7,090 nt of DNA from Actinomycetota bacterium (GTDB lineage: Bacteria > Actinomycetota > CADDZG01 > WHSQ01): NCBI GenBank assembly GCA_013695055.1, contig JACDBF010000405.1, positions 1-7,090 on the forward strand, read 5' to 3'. Below, in pieces: positions 5,620 to 7,090 of this stretch (positions are counted from its first letter, which is position 1; each line of letters begins with the position of its first letter). The notes beneath the pieces are model-generated. The model was not told the DNA's origin, searched no databases, and worked only from the letters and a program-made list of their open reading frames with translations. The position numbers were made by a program, and so were the translations under genes.

Positions 5620-6648
5620 TTGGAATCTATCGAGCCGCCGCGCCGGAGGAATAGGCGCGGGGATCGCCAAGTTCCCAGTTCAATGGACTCCGTTGTTTCC
5701 TCACGCCGCGCCCCGGCCCCCGGCTGGCTCGTATGGGTCTGTTTGTGGATCGTCTACCTCGTGTGGGGCTCGACCTACCTCGCCATTCGGGTAACGGTGG
5801 AGACGCTGCCTCCGCTTTTCGGCATGGGTGTTCGCTTCGTCGTCGCCGGGACGCTGATGTACGGCTGGCTCTTCTTTCGCAAGGGGCGGGACGGCATGGC
5901 TGTGAGCCGCCGCCAGCTCGTGAGCTGCGCGCTGGTAGGGGCCGCCCTGCTCTTTGGGGGGAACGGCATGGTGGCCGTCGCCGAGCAGAACGTCACCTCC
6001 TCGCTCGCTGCCTTGATCCTGGGGGCCATCCCGCTGTGGGTGGTGGTCTTGCGCAAGCTGAGCGGCGATCGCATCTCCTGGGGCACTCTCGCCGGGGTCG
6101 GAGCCGGTTTCACCGGAGTGGCCGTGTTGGTCGTCCCGCGCGGCGCATCGGGGGGCACCCAAGCGCTCGCCGTCGGGCTCATGCTCGTCGCTTCCCTGTC
6201 GTGGGCTTCGGGCTCGTTCGCTTCCGGCCGCCTCGAGCTGCCCCAGAACCCGTTCGTCTCGACATCCATCCAGATGATCCTGGGAGGAGCCGTCCTCTTG
6301 ATCGCCGGCGCTCTGCGCGGCGAGCTGGTCTCTCTGAACGCGGCCTCATTCTCGAGGGCGTCGCTTCTGGCCCTCGTTTATCTCATCTTCGTCGGCTCGT
6401 TGCTCGCGTTCACGGCCTACACATGGCTTCTCCAAAACGCCCCCCTGTCCAAGGTCTCGACCTACGCGTATGTGAACCCCGTAGTGGCGGTCTTTCTCGG
6501 CTGGAGCCTTCTCTCCGAGGAGATCACCCTCGGCACCCTCGGCGGCGCCGTTGTGATCGTGGCTTCCGTCGCGTTCATAGTGCGCCACGAGTCGACGCCA
6601 CAACCGGATCGGCCACGGCCTCTGGAGCTGGCCGCAGAGCGACGGTGA
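5620..6648 (+). CDS. EamA-family drug/metabolite transporter (DMT superfamily, RhaT/YedA-like)
   Basis: This 342-residue membrane protein has two tandem EamA repeats, about residues 38-172 and 182-322, with ten hydrophobic segments (about 36-54, 65-86, 98-120, 126-146, 153-173, 182-201, 213-232, 248-272, 281-299 and 303-322). The signatures WGSTYLAIR (49-57) and YAYVNPVVAVFLGW (282-295) are typical of the YedA-like branch. DMT proteins of this kind usually export small metabolites or amino acids; the substrate here cannot be read from sequence. TTG 5620 lies 3 bases after the alkyltransferase stop and has a well-spaced GGGGGAG, implying coupled translation as third gene of the operon. ATG 5683 gives 321 residues, a more usual length, but has no Shine-Dalgarno sequence. 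The extra 21 residues are Arg-rich and would be cytoplasmic. Family is certain; start and substrate are not. Confidence 0.92.
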   Translation: MESIEPPRRRNRRGDRQVPSSMDSVVSSRRAPAPGWLVWVCLWIVYLVWGSTYLAIRVTVETLPPLFGMGVRFVVAGTLMYGWLFFRKGRDGMAVSRRQLVSCALVGAALLFGGNGMVAVAEQNVTSSLAALILGAIPLWVVVLRKLSGDRISWGTLAGVGAGFTGVAVLVVPRGASGGTQALAVGLMLVASLSWASGSFASGRLELPQNPFVSTSIQMILGGAVLLIAGALRGELVSLNAASFSRASLLALVYLIFVGSLLAFTAYTWLLQNAPLSKVSTYAYVNPVVAVFLGWSLLSEEITLGTLGGAVVIVASVAFIVRHESTPQPDRPRPLELAAERR

Positions 6649-6701
6649 GCCGAGCCACGATCGAAGTGCGTGCCCGAGCGGATTCTGACTCGCCCGGGGC
6701 G

Positions 6702-7090
6702 CTAGATACCGGGCCGACCCGCCCCCACGGTGTCCGGCCGCAGCGCCGGCACCACGCGGACGAAGGCTCCGGTGTAGGGGGCCTCGACCATGCGGCCGTT
6801 CCCGATGTAAAGGCCCACGTGGTGGATCGGGGAGCCCGCGAAGAGGAGGTCTCCCGGCTGGAGGGCCGAGATCGAGACCCGAGGCGTTGCCGCGTACTGA
6901 GAGGCCGAGCTGTGCGGGAGCGCCACGCCCGCCTGCGCCCACGCCCACATCGTGAGACCCGAGCAGTCGAATGAATCGGGGCCTGCGGCCGCCCACTGGT
7001 ACGGCCGACCGACTTTCGACAGAGCGGCCTGGACCGCGACCTCAGCCCGGGAGCTGGCGGCGCCGGCCACGCTCGCATCCGGTTGTGGCG
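6702..7090 (-). CDS. NlpC/P60 peptidoglycan endopeptidase, C-terminal catalytic domain (5' end cut off)
   Basis: The frame is open from the right edge and stops at TAG (6704 to 6702), giving 129 visible residues. They form a complete NlpC/P60 domain: the nucleophile Cys42 in DSFDCSGLTMWAWAQAG, the base His90 in HHVGLYIG, and Glu102 in MVEAPYTGAFVRV at the third catalytic position. Cys-His-Glu is the arrangement described for RipA-type D,L-endopeptidases, which cut the D-isoglutamyl-diaminopimelate bond of stem peptides during cell separation. The GTG at 7070 could be read as a start, but the frame continues upstream with a Pro/Gln/Ala-rich stretch (PQPDAS), typical of a linker. I infer a longer secreted protein whose signal peptide and N-terminal domain lie outside the window. 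The gene converges on the EamA transporter gene with 53 bases between, in which I find no convincing terminator. Confidence 0.9.
   Translation of the reverse strand, partial: PQPDASVAGAASSRAEVAVQAALSKVGRPYQWAAAGPDSFDCSGLTMWAWAQAGVALPHSSASQYAATPRVSISALQPGDLLFAGSPIHHVGLYIGNGRMVEAPYTGAFVRVVPALRPDTVGAGRPGI

Noticed and set aside
6649..6701. Terminator between the transporter and NlpC/P60 genes
   Set aside because: The best pairings (CGAG with CTCG, or CCCG with CGGG) are only 4 bp and no T-tract follows on either strand.
5733..6974. 413-codon open frame overlapping the transporter
   Set aside because: Arg/His/Pro-rich translation without motifs, out of frame with the clear EamA protein; a by-product of GC-rich codon use.
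1..7090. Mobile element, CRISPR array, tRNA or other structured RNA
   Set aside because: No transposase or integrase gene, no long terminal inverted repeats, no regularly spaced repeats, and no tRNA-like cloverleaf were seen.

Overview
The window is high-GC, densely packed chromosomal DNA. It most resembles an actinobacterium (Actinomycetota) or a related high-GC lineage. The reasons are a radical SAM protein of the Rv2578c type, a NlpC/P60 endopeptidase of the RipA type, GTG and TTG starts, and a divergent gene pair that looks leaderless. This is an inference from gene content and style; there is no rRNA or other phylogenetic marker. I see no mobile element, CRISPR array, tRNA or rRNA, and no clear sign of recent transfer. 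All the genes I call look intact apart from the two cut by the window edges.

Left part (1-1764): the C-terminal portion of a radical SAM protein with a CX3CX2C cluster motif (+) converges on htpX (-), a membrane zinc metalloprotease for membrane protein quality control. About 60 bases with two small GC-rich hairpins separate them.

Middle part (1781-4489): htpX is divergent from a two-gene operon with a 4-base ATGA overlap. The operon encodes an enolase-superfamily dipeptide epimerase/N-acetyl-glutamate racemase-like enzyme (DgcA type) and a DUF1611 P-loop protein (DgcN type). The pair matches the D-glutamate route in which DgcN N-acetylates D-Glu and DgcA racemises the product to N-acetyl-L-Glu. 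Only about 16 bases lie between the two divergent start codons. They contain a symmetric AT-rich element that reads as a -10 box in both directions. The 3' end of the DUF1611 gene overlaps by 20 bases a convergent gene for an unrecognised four-helix membrane protein.

Right part (4538-7090): a compact three-gene operon on the + strand encodes an ECF-type sigma factor, an O6-alkylguanine-DNA alkyltransferase (Ogt/MGMT) whose GTG start overlaps the sigma stop, and an EamA-family DMT transporter starting 3 bases after the alkyltransferase stop. It converges on the C-terminal catalytic domain of a NlpC/P60 peptidoglycan endopeptidase (-) that runs off the right edge.

The two points most worth following are the translational coupling of an ECF sigma factor to a suicide DNA-repair protein with a short N-terminal extension, which could be a one-shot alkylation-sensing circuit, and the DgcA-DgcN-like pair with its symmetric, apparently leaderless promoter.
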